From: Haemophilus quentini
Lineage (GTDB): Bacteria; Pseudomonadota; Gammaproteobacteria; Enterobacterales; Pasteurellaceae
NCBI GenBank assembly: GCA_001752465.1
Contig: MDJB01000056.1
Location: 1 to 64,000 of the forward strand
Reading direction: 5' to 3'
Length of the DNA: 64,000 nucleotides
This document shows, piece by piece, positions 1 to 10,390 of the stretch. Position numbers and translations under genes: made by a program. Each line of letters begins with the position of its first letter. Position 1 is the first letter of the stretch. A model generated the notes under the pieces. It was given only the letters and a program-made list of their open reading frames with translations, ran no database searches and had not been told where the DNA came from.

Positions 1-91
1 TACGTGCGGATTGTTATTTTATATGTAAGTAAAAAGTGCTTTATTTACTGAAATATTATTTAGATAGATAGTTCAAAACATAATCTTGAAT
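1..91. other. window edge, no gene seen
   Basis: These AT-rich bases precede the stop codon of the first gene. They contain a short TAGATAGATAG run, far too short to be a phase-variation repeat, and no coding signal that I can support. Confidence 0.4.
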
Positions 92-688
92 TTAAGAGCA
101 GATTCGTAAATGTCTTGTATTTTTGTCTAGAATTCCTTGTTTCTTTAATTCTTGACTAATACGAATAGCAGTTTCTGTTTCGCATCCACAAAATTCAGCT
201 ACTTCTCGGTAGGTCCAAGGATAATCGGGATAACTTTCAGTTAGATTTTCAATTGCATCAATTATACGCTCGTAGCTTCGTTTATAGGCTGTACTACTTA
301 CTCGGTGTTCTGCGTCATATAATTCATTCGAAAGTTGTTTTATAAGATAGCAGGAAAAATCAGGATTATTTGCGATAAAAGTAGTGTGATTTCCAGGAAA
401 TATACGAATAATATCTGTTTCTAGTAACACCTTTGCACTACAATGATAAGTTGTTTCACTAAAGATTGTTCTAAACCCAAAATACTCGTTAGCATGATAA
501 AGTCGAATCAAGGTTTCTTTACCATTTTCTAAGCTATGATAAAGCCCAACTAGCCCCTGTCTTAAAAAATAAAATTCTTTAGGTTTTTCACCTTGAGTAT
601 AAATTAAGCTGTTTTTCCCTAGTGTTTTACTTTCAGAAATAACGCATTGGTGTAGGTTTTGAGGTAAATAAGGTGATGAGCTTGACAT
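92..688 (-). CDS. Crp/Fnr-family transcriptional regulator
   Basis: A 198-residue protein with the Crp/Fnr layout. An N-terminal cyclic-nucleotide-binding-like beta-roll spans roughly residues 20-110 (QGEKPKEFYFLRQGLVGLY), followed by a dimerisation helix and a C-terminal winged helix-turn-helix at about 155-195 (REVAEFCGCETETAIRISQELKKQG). It lacks the N-terminal four-cysteine Fe-S arrangement of true FNR, so the effector cannot be predicted. It is transcribed leftward, 120 bp beyond the broken sulfatase-maturase gene on the same strand. The start codon follows an AAGGAT ribosome site. The family call is firm; the target genes are unknown. Confidence 0.82.
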   Translation of the reverse strand: MSSSSPYLPQNLHQCVISESKTLGKNSLIYTQGEKPKEFYFLRQGLVGLYHSLENGKETLIRLYHANEYFGFRTIFSETTYHCSAKVLLETDIIRIFPGNHTTFIANNPDFSCYLIKQLSNELYDAEHRVSSTAYKRSYERIIDAIENLTESYPDYPWTYREVAEFCGCETETAIRISQELKKQGILDKNTRHLRICS

Positions 689-809
689 AAATATCCTTTT
701 AATACATAAAGAACTTTAGGTTACTATACAAATTTCTGTTTTTATCCGCTATAAGCAAGTTTTAAAAGTGTTAACTTGGTAACAAAATTTTTATTTTAAA
801 TGAATAATG

Positions 810-1894
810 TTATTTTGCTTTACCAAAGCATTTTGCAAATTCTTTCAAATAGGGTTCCATGTGAGAGAGCGCTGCATAATAGGCTTCACATAGTTGATTA
901 TGTGGTTTTCCAAATCCTTGAACCGTTCGATGTTTTGGGCAACCTCCATGACGGCAAAACGAAATTTACAGCTTTTGCATCGTTCGGAAAGAAAGGATTT
1001 CGCTGAACCGAAATGTTTTTGTTTTATGTTATCAACCAATGTTACTAGTGGTGTTTCTATCAGGTTTCCCAACTTGTACTCAGAGTAAACATAATGATCG
1101 CAACTATAAATATCTCCATTTTGTTCAATAACTAATTGATCACCACAGGTTTCACGAAAAATACATAAATCAGGTTGTAATTCAAGATAGGCCATAAACC
1201 ATTGTTCAATAAACTGAATCCCAATTTTTCCTACATCATTAGCGTACCATTCATCAAAAATATTAATTAGAAACTGCCCATAATCCTTTGCAGAGGCTTG
1301 TTGCTTATAATCTCCCGTTAGTGGAATAAATTGCATATATGGCGATCCAATTCGTTTTAGAAAATGATAGATTTCTTTTCCATGTAGGACATTTAGGTTA
1401 TGCACTACTGTGAGAGTATTAAAAGACACTTGATAGTTATGTAGTAAATCTAGTGCATCTATTACTTGTTGAAATGTGCCTTTGCCATTTTTAGTTAAAC
1501 GATAGGCATCATGTAAGTGTTCTGGACCATCTATAGAAAGCCCCACAAGAAAATTATGATCATGTAGAAAACGGCACCAATCGGCATTAAGTAATACACC
1601 ATTGGTTTGTAGAGAATTTTCAATTTGTTTTCCATTAGCATATTTATGCTGAAAATCGACCGCTCTTTTATAGAAATCAAGGTCTGCCATGGTTGGCTCA
1701 CCGCCTTGCCAGAGGAACGTTATTTGTTGTTGAGGGGCTGTTTCTATGTAAGATTTGATATAGGTTTCTAATACCTCATCACTCATGGATCGTTGATTTA
1801 AATGAGGTTTTTCCAAGTAAAAGCAATACTGGTAATCTAAATTACAAATTGAGCAGTAGGTTTTGCCATTAATTGAAATGCGTTCATACATCAT
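810..1894 (-). pseudogene. broken anaerobic sulfatase-maturase (radical SAM/SPASM) gene
   Basis: The N-terminus matches anaerobic sulfatase maturases, which convert a sulfatase Cys or Ser to formylglycine. It has a radical-SAM start (CNLD-QYCFYLEK), WQGGEPT and LSIDGP. Two independent lesions are visible. First, the middle cysteine of the CxxxCxxC cluster is Tyr (codon TAC at 1832-1834, complement). Second, the intact frame ends early at 845, because one base is missing near 952/953 inside what would be a TGT Cys codon. Restoring it gives FACHGGCPKHR, the canonical SPASM cysteine spacing, and runs on in frame to a stop at 810 (about 361 residues). Both lesions hit iron-sulfur ligands, so the product should be inactive. 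No sulfatase gene is present in the window. RBS is AAAGGA. Confidence 0.8.
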
Positions 1895-2022
1895 ATCCTT
1901 TCTATTTTTTCATCATAACAGAATATTTTTAAGTGTATATGATGCTGATCATAAGATATGCTTATCTCCTTACGTCACAATTAGAATACATTATTAAGCT
2001 GATTTTCTTGATAGGAGTAGCA

Positions 2023-2832
2023 ATGGCAATTAGTACAGTTTTTATCTTACTGATTTGCGGTATTTGTACCAATATGGTTTCTGCTATTTTTGGTATTGGC
2101 GGTGGGGTATTGATGGTGCCAATTTTACGTACATTATTTCCTGAATTGCCGATTCAAGTTATTTCAGCTACGTCACTCACAATTGTAATGTGTACCGCAT
2201 TGATTAATTTATTATTTTTCCATAAGCAAAAAATTAAAATTGATCATATCAATATGATTTTATGGTCTATTGCTATGGTGATTAGCGTGCAAATTGGTTT
2301 TGAATTAAGTTTTTATTTTTCTACAGCGATAATTAGTTTAATTTTTACGGTTAGTTTAAGTGCGCTAGCGATTAAAACATTTTTAAACAGATCGAGAACA
2401 CAAATAGAAGTGTTTAATATGTCTCCTATGGAACGAGCTAAAGGTAGTATTAGTTGCTGCGGAGGAGGTTTAATTGCGGGTATTACAGGTATTGGAGGCG
2501 GCTCTATCCTTGCTCCGCTTGTTGGCCAATTAAAAGGGGTAAAAACACAGCAAATTGCCGTTTATACGAACTACATGATGATTATTGGTGGTATTGGTAA
2601 TTTATATGGTTATCTCACAAGAGTCTTCCCTTATGATGTCAGTCTAAGTGGCCAATTAGGATATGTAAATTTTCTTGTGGTTGGTATTGTTACCTTGAGT
2701 TCATTTGGAATGAGTTTCTTCTCAATGAAATTGCGTGGATTAATGAATCCGGCTTTAACAAGAAAATTATTGGCGATTATTTTATTTTGTATTGCAGCCT
2801 ATATGTGTATTTTGGAATTTGTATTCCGTTAA
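2023..2832 (+). CDS. TauE/SafE (DUF81) family membrane exporter
   Basis: A 269-residue integral membrane protein with the internal duplication of the TauE/SafE family. The glycine-rich signature appears twice, as FGIGGGVLMVP near residue 25 and TGIGGGSILAP near residue 160. Each copy opens a bundle of about four transmembrane helices. Members export sulfite, sulfoacetate or other organic anions; the substrate here is unknown. I place the start at ATG 2023, because AGGAG lies five bases upstream and the longer reading frame from 1933 adds a non-homologous stretch. It is divergent from the broken sulfatase-maturase gene, and that sulfur-related neighbour is only suggestive. Confidence 0.8.
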   Translation: MAISTVFILLICGICTNMVSAIFGIGGGVLMVPILRTLFPELPIQVISATSLTIVMCTALINLLFFHKQKIKIDHINMILWSIAMVISVQIGFELSFYFSTAIISLIFTVSLSALAIKTFLNRSRTQIEVFNMSPMERAKGSISCCGGGLIAGITGIGGGSILAPLVGQLKGVKTQQIAVYTNYMMIIGGIGNLYGYLTRVFPYDVSLSGQLGYVNFLVVGIVTLSSFGMSFFSMKLRGLMNPALTRKLLAIILFCIAAYMCILEFVFR

Positions 2833-2843
2833 ACCGAATAAAC

Positions 2844-2866
2844 TAGACCTAGTTATTCTAGGTCTA
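2844..2866. terminator. convergent-gene hairpin
   Basis: A perfect 9-bp inverted repeat, TAGACCTAG with a 5-base loop, lies between the convergent exporter gene and dxr and overlaps the dxr stop codon. The U-tracts are weak on both sides, so it may be a modest bidirectional terminator. Confidence 0.5.
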
Positions 2867-4057
2867 TTCCACAATTAGCGTTTTCGCAATCTCTCTTGCT
2901 TGTGCATCAATTTCGAGTACATCATCAATATTTTGAATAGTATAAGGCGAAATTTTCTCAATTGTTTTCGAATTAATTTTTGCAATATCCATAAAGCTAA
3001 TTTGACGATCTAAAAATGCTTGTACAGCAATTTCATTAGCTGCATTCATTGCTGTTGTCGCATATTGACCCGCGGCAAAGGCATCAATAGCCAGTTTTAA
3101 ATTTGGATAGCGATTAAAATCAGGTTCAATAAACGTCAGTTCTTTGACTTTAAAGAAATCGAGTGGTTCTACCCCAGCAAAAGTGCGGTGAGGATATGCC
3201 ATAGTTTCTGCAATTGGTGTACGCATATCTGGATTTCCCATTTGAGCAATGACTGATCCATCAACATAACGTACCATAGAATGAATAATCGATTGTGGAT
3301 GAATAATGACTTCCATTTCTTCCGCACTTGCATTGAAAAGCCAGCGAGCCTCAATGTATTCCAAGCCCTTATTCATCATTGTAGCTGAATCGACAGAGAT
3401 TTTTTTACCCATAGACCAATTAGGGTGTGCAACCGCTTGTTCTGGTGTGATGTTGGTGAATTGTTCGAGTGGCGTGTAACGGAATGGCCCGCCAGATCCA
3501 GTGAGAATAATTTTACTTACACCTAATTCAGAAAGTGAGCAAAAACCAATTTTTTCTTGTGCTTCTGGCGGTAACGATTGAAAGATAGCATTATGTTCAC
3601 TATCTACTGGTAAAAGCTTCGCACCATAGTTTTTTACGGCATCAATAAAAAGCTGCCCGCAGGTTACCAATGATTCTTTATTTGCTAGTAATACACGTTT
3701 ACCCGCTTTAACCGCTGAAAGAGTCGGTAACAATCCTGCTGCACCAACAATCGACGCCATTATCTGATCGGCATCTGGGTGTGCTGCGAGTTCGCAAATA
3801 GCTCGTTGTCCGGCTAATACTTCCGTTGGAATATGATGTGCAATTAATTTCTCACGTAAAATTTTAGCAGCATTTACATCATCAAGAGCCGCAAAGTGCG
3901 GTCGGAATTTTATGCATTGTTCAAACATTGCTTCTACATTTTTTCCACCTACGAGTGCAAATGCATGATATTTCTGAGGGTTATTTTCGATAACAGAAAG
4001 GGTACTCTTACCGATTGATCCCGTTGAGCCAAGAATGACAATGTTTTGTTTTTGCAT
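2864..4057 (-). CDS. dxr: 1-deoxy-D-xylulose 5-phosphate reductoisomerase
   Basis: A 397-residue cytosolic enzyme of the MEP isoprenoid pathway that converts DXP to 2-C-methyl-D-erythritol 4-phosphate using NADPH. The N-terminal nucleotide-binding motif is [11 protein letters not shown] at residues 10-20. [20 protein letters not shown] (metal-binding D and E) and [21 protein letters not shown] mark the catalytic domain. Length is normal for the family. It sits just downstream of frr on the same strand, a common gamma-proteobacterial neighbourhood, but is separated from frr by that gene's own terminator. An uptake signal lies immediately upstream of the start. Confidence 0.96.
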   Translation of the reverse strand: MQKQNIVILGSTGSIGKSTLSVIENNPQKYHAFALVGGKNVEAMFEQCIKFRPHFAALDDVNAAKILREKLIAHHIPTEVLAGQRAICELAAHPDADQIMASIVGAAGLLPTLSAVKAGKRVLLANKESLVTCGQLFIDAVKNYGAKLLPVDSEHNAIFQSLPPEAQEKIGFCSLSELGVSKIILTGSGGPFRYTPLEQFTNITPEQAVAHPNWSMGKKISVDSATMMNKGLEYIEARWLFNASAEEMEVIIHPQSIIHSMVRYVDGSVIAQMGNPDMRTPIAETMAYPHRTFAGVEPLDFFKVKELTFIEPDFNRYPNLKLAIDAFAAGQYATTAMNAANEIAVQAFLDRQISFMDIAKINSKTIEKISPYTIQNIDDVLEIDAQAREIAKTLIVE

Positions 4058-4119
4058 AGAATCTTTACCGCACTTTTGTTGATTATATTTTCATTGGTAC
4101 GTCTAAATTCGCATACCTA

Positions 4120-4152
4120 ATAAAATAAAGGCAGACAAAACTGTCTGCCTTT
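4120..4152 (-). terminator. frr intrinsic terminator
   Basis: The stem AAAGGCAGACA and its complement surround a short A-rich loop. On the minus strand a TTTATTTTATT tail follows. It lies 15 bases beyond the frr stop. Confidence 0.85.
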
Positions 4153-4166
4153 CGCATTTTTTATGA

Positions 4167-4724
4167 TTAGAAATCCATTAATTCTTTTTCTTTATCCGCT
4201 AATACTTCATCTACTTTTTTAATGTAAATATCTGTGATTTTTTGGATTTCTTCTTCTGCTTTATGTTGTTCGTTTTCGCTGATTTCTTTGTCTTTTAATA
4301 ATGCTTTGATTTTATCATTCGCATCACGACGGACGTTACGAACCGCAACTTTACCTTGTTCACCTTCGCCTTTTACAATTTTGATTAAATCGCGACGGCG
4401 TTCTTCTGTTAATGGAGGAAGCGGAACACGGATTGTGGTACCCGCTGAAGATGGGTTTAAACCTAAATCTGAGGTTAAAATTGCTTTTTCTACCGCAGAG
4501 ATTAAAGAACGATCAAAAACAGTTACAGCTAAAGTACGCGCATCCTCTGCCACTACGTTTGCTAATTGGCGAAGTGGGGTCGCGGCACCGTAATATTCAA
4601 CTTGAATTGCATCAAGTAAACTCGGTTGTGCACGACCAGTACGGATTTTCGAAATATGGCCTTTTAATGCTTCAAGGCTTTTTTCCATACGATCCTGAGC
4701 ATCTTTTTTAATTTGGTTAAGCAT
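4167..4724 (-). CDS. frr: ribosome recycling factor
   Basis: A 185-residue protein that, with EF-G, splits post-termination 70S ribosomes. Length and sequence are typical, including the conserved [13 protein letters not shown] near residue 27, the [14 protein letters not shown]-like block at about 105-120, and the long three-helix bundle with a charged C-terminal helix. The start follows an AAAGGA site. It is a monocistronic unit as far as terminators show: a strong intrinsic terminator separates it from dxr. Confidence 0.96.
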
Positions 4725-4815
4725 TACATTGTCCTTTTAATTGACGAAAGTTAAAACGTGGTGATTTTACTGGATTTTTGTCAATTTTTGAATACATTTA
4801 TCAGCTTGAAAACAG

Positions 4816-4854
4816 ATAAAAAATGACCGCACTTCAGTTACCCAAAGTGCGGTT
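4816..4854 (-). terminator. pckA terminator made of paired uptake signals
   Basis: ACCGCACTT at 4826-4834 and AAGTGCGGT at 4845-4853 form the stem. Read on the minus strand, the hairpin is followed by CATTTTTTAT. This is the usual Haemophilus use of inverted uptake signals as an intrinsic terminator. Confidence 0.85.
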
Positions 4855-4874
4855 AATATTTTTAGTATTTTTAA

Positions 4875-6491
4875 TTAAGCTTTAGGACCAGCTGCAATTA
4901 AAGCTTTGCCTTCTTCGTTAGTTGCATATTTAACAAAGTTTTTCACAAAGCGGCCTGCTAAGTCTTCAGCTTTTGATTGCCATTGTGCTTTATCTGCGTA
5001 AGTATTACGAGGATCCAAGATCGCAGAATCTACACCTAGTAATGCTTTAGGAATTGCTAAGTTGAAGATTGGTAATTCGCCCATTTCAGCTTTTTCAATT
5101 GAGCCATCTAAGATTGCATCAATGATTCCGCGAGTATCTTTGATTGAGATACGTTTACCTGTGCCATTCCAACCAGTATTCACTAAGTAAGCCTCAGCAC
5201 CTGCTGCTTGCATACGTTTTACTAACACTTCAGCATATTGAGTTGGGTGAAGGGTTAAGAACGCCGCACCGAAACATGCTGAGAAAGTTGGAGTTGGTTC
5301 AGTAATACCACGTTCAGTACCTGCTAATTTTGCAGTGAAACCAGATAAGAAGTAGTATTTAGTTTGTTCTGGTGTCAATTTAGATACTGGTGGTAATACG
5401 CCAAATGCATCTGCAGTTAAGAAAATAACTTTAGTTGCGTGACCTGCACGAGAAACTGGTTTTACAATGTTATCGATGTGATAAATTGGGTAAGACACAC
5501 GAGTATTTTCTGTTTTTGAACCATCATCGAAATCAACAGAACCATCTGCACGAACAACTACGTTTTCTAATAATGCATCGCGACGGATAGCGCGGTAAAT
5601 ATCTGGTTCATTTTCTTCTGAAAGGTGAATAGTTTTCGCATAGCAACCACCTTCAAAATTAAAGATGCCCACATCATCCCAACCGTGCTCATCATCACCG
5701 ATTAATTCACGTTTTGGATCGGTTGAAAGGGTTGTTTTACCTGTGCCAGATAAGCCGAAAAAGATTGCTACATCGCCATCTTTACCAACGTTAGCTGAGC
5801 AGTGCATTGCGCCTACTCCTTTAAGTGGTAGGAAGTAGTTCATCATTGAGAACATACCTTTTTTCATTTCACCGCCGTACCAAGTACCACCGATTAATTG
5901 AATGCGCTCAGTTAAGTTGAAAGCAACAAAGTTTTCTGAATTTAGACCCTGTTCTTTCCAGTTTGGATTGGTTACTTTAGAGCCGTTCATTACAACGAAA
6001 TCTGGTTCAAAATTTTTTAGTTGTTCTTCAGTAGGGCGAATAAACATGTTTTTTACAAAATGAGCTTGCCATGCAACTTCAGTTACAATACGTACTGCAA
6101 TACGGTCGTGTTCGCTAGCGCCACAGAAACCATCAACTACAAATAAGCGTTTACGAGAGAGTTGGTTAGTTACCAAGTCTTTTAAGCTTTGCCATGTAGC
6201 TTGGTTCATTGGTTTGTTGTCATTTTTCGCTGCTTCAGATGTCCACCAAACAGTATCTTTGGTTTTTTCATCTAACACGATATATTTATCTTTTGGTGAA
6301 CGGCCAGTGAAGATACCAGTATCTACAGCTACTGCACCAGTTGTAGTTAAAGTACCTTTTTCAAAGCCTTCTAAACCTGGATTGGTTTCTTCTTCGAACA
6401 ATTGCTCGTAGCTTGGATTGTAGACAACTTCTTTTACGTCATAAATGCCTAGAGCTTCAAGTTCTTTTACTACTTTGTTTAAGTCTGTCAT
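4875..6491 (-). CDS. pckA: phosphoenolpyruvate carboxykinase (ATP)
   Basis: A 538-residue cytosolic enzyme interconverting oxaloacetate + ATP and PEP + CO2 + ADP. In Pasteurellaceae it often runs toward CO2 fixation in mixed-acid growth. Visible features are the P-loop [11 protein letters not shown] at about residue 250, the GDDEHGW metal/kinase-2 block, the EGGCYAK stretch and GRSPKDKYI near the N-terminus. It is flanked by its own terminator and by a CRP-type promoter, so it is probably monocistronic and under catabolite control. The start is preceded by GAGGTGA. Confidence 0.97.
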   Translation of the reverse strand: MTDLNKVVKELEALGIYDVKEVVYNPSYEQLFEEETNPGLEGFEKGTLTTTGAVAVDTGIFTGRSPKDKYIVLDEKTKDTVWWTSEAAKNDNKPMNQATWQSLKDLVTNQLSRKRLFVVDGFCGASEHDRIAVRIVTEVAWQAHFVKNMFIRPTEEQLKNFEPDFVVMNGSKVTNPNWKEQGLNSENFVAFNLTERIQLIGGTWYGGEMKKGMFSMMNYFLPLKGVGAMHCSANVGKDGDVAIFFGLSGTGKTTLSTDPKRELIGDDEHGWDDVGIFNFEGGCYAKTIHLSEENEPDIYRAIRRDALLENVVVRADGSVDFDDGSKTENTRVSYPIYHIDNIVKPVSRAGHATKVIFLTADAFGVLPPVSKLTPEQTKYYFLSGFTAKLAGTERGITEPTPTFSACFGAAFLTLHPTQYAEVLVKRMQAAGAEAYLVNTGWNGTGKRISIKDTRGIIDAILDGSIEKAEMGELPIFNLAIPKALLGVDSAILDPRNTYADKAQWQSKAEDLAGRFVKNFVKYATNEEGKALIAAGPKA

Positions 6492-6526
6492 AAGTCACCT
6501 CTAATATTTAAGATTAAAATTTAACT

Positions 6527-6579
6527 GTCGCCTATTCTAAAGAATGTCAATGCAAAAAAATGTTAACTAGATCTCATTT
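6527..6579 (-). promoter_or_regulatory. CRP-dependent class II promoter of pckA
   Basis: Read on the minus strand, 6558-6579 is AAATGAGATCTAGTTAACAT plus TT, which matches the 22-base CRP consensus at 19 positions by my count. A TAGAAT -10 lies at 6534-6539, so the site centre is about 41.5 bases upstream of a start near 6527. Confidence 0.65.
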
Positions 6580-6633
6580 TTGAAAAATTATAGTTCTTTA
6601 TTACCTATTTTTAGGTGTATTGATGATGTAGAT

Positions 6634-6662
6634 CAAAAATCCCGACATAGCGTCGGGATTGT
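6634..6662. terminator. hslO terminator
   Basis: AATCCCGAC (6639-6647) and GTCGGGATT (6652-6660) form a perfect 9-bp stem with a 4-base loop. T-runs lie on both sides. It ends the leftward hslO transcript. Confidence 0.85.
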
Positions 6663-6664
6663 TT

Positions 6665-7546
6665 TTAAAGTTTTGTTGATTTTAATTTTTCAATCGCTTC
6701 TTTATTAAAGAAGTAGTGTGTACCACAGCACTCACATTGCATATCAATACTGCCTTTATACTCGGCTAATATTTCGTCAATTTCTTCATCAGAGATGAGC
6801 AGTAATGTAGAACCAGAACGTTCTGCAGAGCAGCCACAGAAAAATTGTACATCTTGTGCTGGATAAAGATTGACAGTTTCTTCATGATACAAACGATAGA
6901 GTAACCCTTCTGCAGGGAGACCAAATAATTCTTCATCTTTTACTGTTGCTGCGAGCGTAGTTAAATGCTCAAAATCTTCTGGTGTACCAGAACCATCAGG
7001 CATAATTTGTAATAACATACCTGCTGCTACTGGCTTGCCTTCATATTTTCCAGTACGAATAATTAATTGAGTTTGAAGCTGTTCTGAACGTACAAAATAA
7101 TCTTCCAAGCATTCTGTGATCGTCGGTTTATCCAGACTAATTACACCTTGATAGCGTTCGCCTTCTTTTGGTGCAATAGTAATGACCAATACGCCTTTGC
7201 CAACCATATTGTGCAGACTCATATTTTCAGTGATGTTGCCATCCACTCGAGCGAGGGCGCGGATTTGTTGTTGATCATTGCCATTTACTAATGCTAAGCG
7301 TAATGGGCCATCGCCTTGAATTTGTACGGTGATATTGCCGTCAAATCTTAGTGTGGCAGTGAGCAAATTAGTCGCCACCATCATTTCACCCAATAAATCC
7401 TGTACTGCTTTCGGATAGTGATGAGTATTTAATGTATCAGTGAATGCTTTATTTAAGCGAACCCATTCCCCACGAACCGCACGGTTTTGGAAAAGATAAC
7501 GGTAAAGCTTGTCATTGTCTTGAGTATAGTCTTGTTGATTGGTCAT
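6665..7546 (-). CDS. hslO: redox-regulated chaperone Hsp33
   Basis: A 293-residue cytosolic holdase activated by oxidation. The C-terminal zinc centre is intact: CGC at about residues 238-240 (FFCGCSAERS) and CECC near 271 (MQCECCGTHYFF) supply the four cysteines in the CxC...CxxC pattern. The N-terminal domain contains the conserved RGEWVRL and GLPAEGLLYRLYHEE. Length is typical. It is bounded on both sides by inverted-repeat terminators, so it is probably a single-gene unit. Confidence 0.95.
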   Translation of the reverse strand: MTNQQDYTQDNDKLYRYLFQNRAVRGEWVRLNKAFTDTLNTHHYPKAVQDLLGEMMVATNLLTATLRFDGNITVQIQGDGPLRLALVNGNDQQQIRALARVDGNITENMSLHNMVGKGVLVITIAPKEGERYQGVISLDKPTITECLEDYFVRSEQLQTQLIIRTGKYEGKPVAAGMLLQIMPDGSGTPEDFEHLTTLAATVKDEELFGLPAEGLLYRLYHEETVNLYPAQDVQFFCGCSAERSGSTLLLISDEEIDEILAEYKGSIDMQCECCGTHYFFNKEAIEKLKSTKL

Positions 7547-7565
7547 TGATCATTCCTAATTGAAA

Positions 7566-7597
7566 TAAAAAGTGCGGTAGTTTTTCCCGCACTTTTT
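7566..7597. terminator. paired uptake-signal hairpin between argH and hslO
   Basis: AAGTGCGGT at 7570-7578 faces an imperfect copy, CCCGCACTT, ending near 7595. T-runs lie on both sides. It sits 20 bases upstream of hslO and about 106 bases past the argH stop, so it should stop argH readthrough. Confidence 0.7.
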
Positions 7598-7702
7598 GTT
7601 TTTATCATCTTATTTAAGTGTCGCTACTCATAATTGGGACTATTCACTGGATTGCAAGGGAGTCTTGTGAAATCCAATTGTGATATGCGTGTTAAAATAT
7701 GA

Positions 7703-9076
7703 TTAAGCAAATCTTGTTTTGGCTTCAGCAATAGCTTCGGCAACACGCAATGGCGATACACCACCTTTTGCACAACGTTTGTCTAAGCAAGATTGGAGGG
7801 AAAGAATCTCGTAAACATCATCTCCCACTACTTCACTAAATTGGCGGAATTCAGGGATAGTAAGATCTTCTAATCCTTTGCCTTTCTCGATGGCATAAAC
7901 AACCGTTTCACCCACGATATGATGGGAATCTCGGAAAGGTACGCCCTTAGAGACTAAATAATCCGCTAATTCAGTTGCGTTTGAATAGCCTTTTAACGCG
8001 GCTTCACGAGTACGTTCAACATTTACTTTCAATTCATCTAATACGAACTTTGCCATGTCCACACAGTTTTGCCAAGTATCTAAGGCATCAAAAATACCTT
8101 CTTTGTCTTCTTGCATATCTTTATTATACGCGAGTGGCAAGCCTTTTAAGGTGACTAGCATGCCTGTTAATGAGCCGATCACTCTGCCGGCTTTGCCTCG
8201 AATTAACTCACATGCATCAGGATTTTTCTTTTGTGGCATTAATGATGAGCCAGAAGTCACGCGGTCAGATAATTCCACGAAATTTGCCTCTCCGCTGTTA
8301 AAGATAATCATATCTTCAGCAAAGCGGGAAAGATGCGCCATACTGAGGGATGCGATGGAAAGCAACTCTACGATATGATCGCGATCAGAGACGCTATCTA
8401 AGCTATTTCTAGTCGCGAAAGCAAAACCAAGATCGTGCGCAAGTGAATCACGATCTACGGCATAAGCTGTACCAGCCAGCGCACCACTACCAAGTGGACA
8501 GGTATTCATACGATTATACGCATCTGTTAAACGTGAATAGTCGCGGTCGAACATTTCCACATACGCCATACACCAATGAGCAAAAGTGATTGGTTGAGCT
8601 CGTTGTAAATGGGTATAGCCAGGCATTACTGCTTGTTGCGTGTTCTCTGCGGTTTGAACTAAGTGACGTTGCAAATTACGTACTGATTCTTGTAATTCAA
8701 CCACACGTTGTTTGCACCATAGTTTTATATCTACAGCCACTTGATCGTTACGGCTACGGCCAGTATGTAATTTTTTACCAAGATTACCAACTTTATCGAT
8801 TAGCTTACTTTCAACCCAACTATGAATATCTTCAGCATCATCTTGTAAAATTGCTTGCGGATTTGACCGCACTTCAATAAGTAATTCATTTAGTGCTTGT
8901 TCAAGTTGATGCTGTTCTTCGATAGTTAATACATTGACTTTCACCAAGGCTTTGGACCAACCAATTGAGCCTTGAATATCCTGTTCTGCTAAACGATAAT
9001 CAAAACGTAACGAGTCATTAAAATCTTTAAAACGTTTATCCGCAGCCTGCGTAAAACGCCCACCCCAAAGTGCCAT
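7703..9076 (-). CDS. argH: argininosuccinate lyase
   Basis: A 457-residue cytosolic enzyme that splits argininosuccinate to arginine and fumarate. The fumarase/aspartase superfamily signature [12 protein letters not shown] lies near residue 275. Substrate-contact blocks TGRSRNDQ (about 105) and [10 protein letters not shown] (about 155) are intact, as is the N-terminal LWGGRF. No other arg gene is adjacent, so it stands as a separate transcription unit with a likely ArgR box upstream. Confidence 0.97.
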   Translation of the reverse strand: MALWGGRFTQAADKRFKDFNDSLRFDYRLAEQDIQGSIGWSKALVKVNVLTIEEQHQLEQALNELLIEVRSNPQAILQDDAEDIHSWVESKLIDKVGNLGKKLHTGRSRNDQVAVDIKLWCKQRVVELQESVRNLQRHLVQTAENTQQAVMPGYTHLQRAQPITFAHWCMAYVEMFDRDYSRLTDAYNRMNTCPLGSGALAGTAYAVDRDSLAHDLGFAFATRNSLDSVSDRDHIVELLSIASLSMAHLSRFAEDMIIFNSGEANFVELSDRVTSGSSLMPQKKNPDACELIRGKAGRVIGSLTGMLVTLKGLPLAYNKDMQEDKEGIFDALDTWQNCVDMAKFVLDELKVNVERTREAALKGYSNATELADYLVSKGVPFRDSHHIVGETVVYAIEKGKGLEDLTIPEFRQFSEVVGDDVYEILSLQSCLDKRCAKGGVSPLRVAEAIAEAKTRFA

Positions 9077-9115
9077 AATCTTTCCTTTTTATTTTAATTA
9101 ATTATTCTATTATTG

Positions 9116-9129
9116 TGCATATTTATGCA
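9116..9129 (-). promoter_or_regulatory. candidate ArgR box upstream of argH
   Basis: TGCATATTTATGCA is a perfect palindrome that resembles the ARG box TGAATATTTATTCA and sits about 40 bases before the argH start. A second box is not clear, so this is a candidate only. Confidence 0.4.
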
Positions 9130-9160
9130 TAAAGCAATATTCTATATTAATAATAAAACA

Positions 9161-9193
9161 AAAATGGACAAAATCTTTCATTTTGTCCATTTT
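9161..9193. terminator. galU terminator
   Basis: AAAATGGACAAAAT and its complement form a 14-bp stem with loop CTTTC. The minus strand continues into a T-rich tail. It lies 18 bases beyond the galU stop. Confidence 0.85.
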
Positions 9194-9210
9194 ATCTGCA
9201 TTAGTGCTAT

Positions 9211-10098
9211 TTATAGCGTTTTTGCTAAATTTTTGATAAAGGTTTTGAATTCTTTACCTAATTTTTCGTGACGAATACCGTATTCTACGAACGCTTCCAT
9301 ATAGCCAATTTTATCACCACAGTCGAATGTTTCACCTGTCATATGGAATGCTTCAACAGTTTCTTTTTCAATGAGCATATCAATAGCATCGGTTAATTGG
9401 ATTTCATCACCAACACCAATTGGCGTCTTTTCCAACAAGTCCCAAATTGCTGCTGAGAATACATAACGACCAACTACAGCAAGATTTGACGGCGCATCTT
9501 CAATAGAGGGTTTTTCAACAATGCTATTAATTTTTGCACTTTCACCAACACTAAGATCTGCACCTCCACAATCTGCAACACCATAGCTGCTTACATTTTC
9601 TTGTGGAACAGGCGTTACCATAATTTGGCTTGCACCAGTTTCATTAAAGCGTTTAATCATTGCAGAAAGATTTTCTTTTTTCTGGTCTGCACTGAAATCA
9701 GCTAACAATACGTCAGGTAATACAACAGCAAATGATTCATTGCCTACAAGTGGGCGACCGCACAACACGGCGTGACCAAGTCCTTTTGCATTACCTTGGC
9801 GAACATGCATGATAGTTACATCTTTTGGACAGATAGAACGCACTTCTTCTAGAAGTTGACGCTTAACACGTTTTTCTAGCATTGTTTCTAGTTCAAAAGA
9901 TGTATCAAAATGGTTTTCGATAGCATTTTTTGATGAATGCGTGACAAGCACAATTTCTTTTATGCCTGCGGCAACACATTCATTTACCACGTATTGAATC
10001 AATGGTTTATCAACCAAAGTAAGCATTTCCTTCGGAATTGCCTTCGTGGCAGGCAACATACGTGTACCAAGACCGGCTACAGGAATAATTGCTTTCAT
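9211..10098 (-). CDS. galU: UTP-glucose-1-phosphate uridylyltransferase
   Basis: A 295-residue nucleotidyltransferase that makes UDP-glucose from UTP and glucose-1-phosphate for lipooligosaccharide sugars. The activation loop [19 protein letters not shown] covers residues 8-26. VEKP near 190 and the GLGHAVLC block are conserved. It follows csrA on the same strand with a 23-base gap and may be co-transcribed with it. Confidence 0.96.
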   Translation of the reverse strand: MKAIIPVAGLGTRMLPATKAIPKEMLTLVDKPLIQYVVNECVAAGIKEIVLVTHSSKNAIENHFDTSFELETMLEKRVKRQLLEEVRSICPKDVTIMHVRQGNAKGLGHAVLCGRPLVGNESFAVVLPDVLLADFSADQKKENLSAMIKRFNETGASQIMVTPVPQENVSSYGVADCGGADLSVGESAKINSIVEKPSIEDAPSNLAVVGRYVFSAAIWDLLEKTPIGVGDEIQLTDAIDMLIEKETVEAFHMTGETFDCGDKIGYMEAFVEYGIRHEKLGKEFKTFIKNLAKTL

Positions 10099-10121
10099 AA
10101 TATAAAATCCATTATTTATGA

Positions 10122-10313
10122 TTATGATGAACTGTCTAATTGTTCATCTTTCATCTGTTTAATTCGTTGATAAATTTCTTCTCGGTGAACGGATACTTCT
10201 TTAGGCGCTTCTACACCGAGTTTAACTTGGTTTCCACGTACACTCAAAATCGTGATAGAAATATCATTTCCAATAAGTACACTTTCGCCAACTTTACGAG
10301 TCAAGATTAACAT
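10122..10313 (-). CDS. csrA: carbon storage regulator CsrA
   Basis: A 63-residue RNA-binding dimer that represses translation at GGA motifs. The sequence starts [14 protein letters not shown] and contains the RNA-contact region [13 protein letters not shown] at about 42-54. The ribosome site CTAAGGAGAT itself includes a GGA, which fits possible autoregulation, but this is inference. alaS lies 77 bases upstream on the same strand, the arrangement seen in E. coli. Confidence 0.96.
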   Translation of the reverse strand: MLILTRKVGESVLIGNDISITILSVRGNQVKLGVEAPKEVSVHREEIYQRIKQMKDEQLDSSS

Positions 10314-10390
10314 CTTTTATCTCCTTAGTTTGCATTTATTAGATGTCCCTATCAATCAAGGAAGGGTTGGATCTCACCAACCGGCTTGTA

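Noticed and set aside
56-78. TAGATAGATAG run as a phase-variation tract
   Set aside because: Fewer than three tetranucleotide copies, outside any coding start. Haemophilus contingency tracts are much longer. I found no long tetranucleotide repeat in the window.
1933-2022. The longer N-terminus of the TauE/SafE protein from ATG 1933
   Set aside because: No ribosome site at 1933, while AGGAG precedes ATG 2023, where the family alignment begins.
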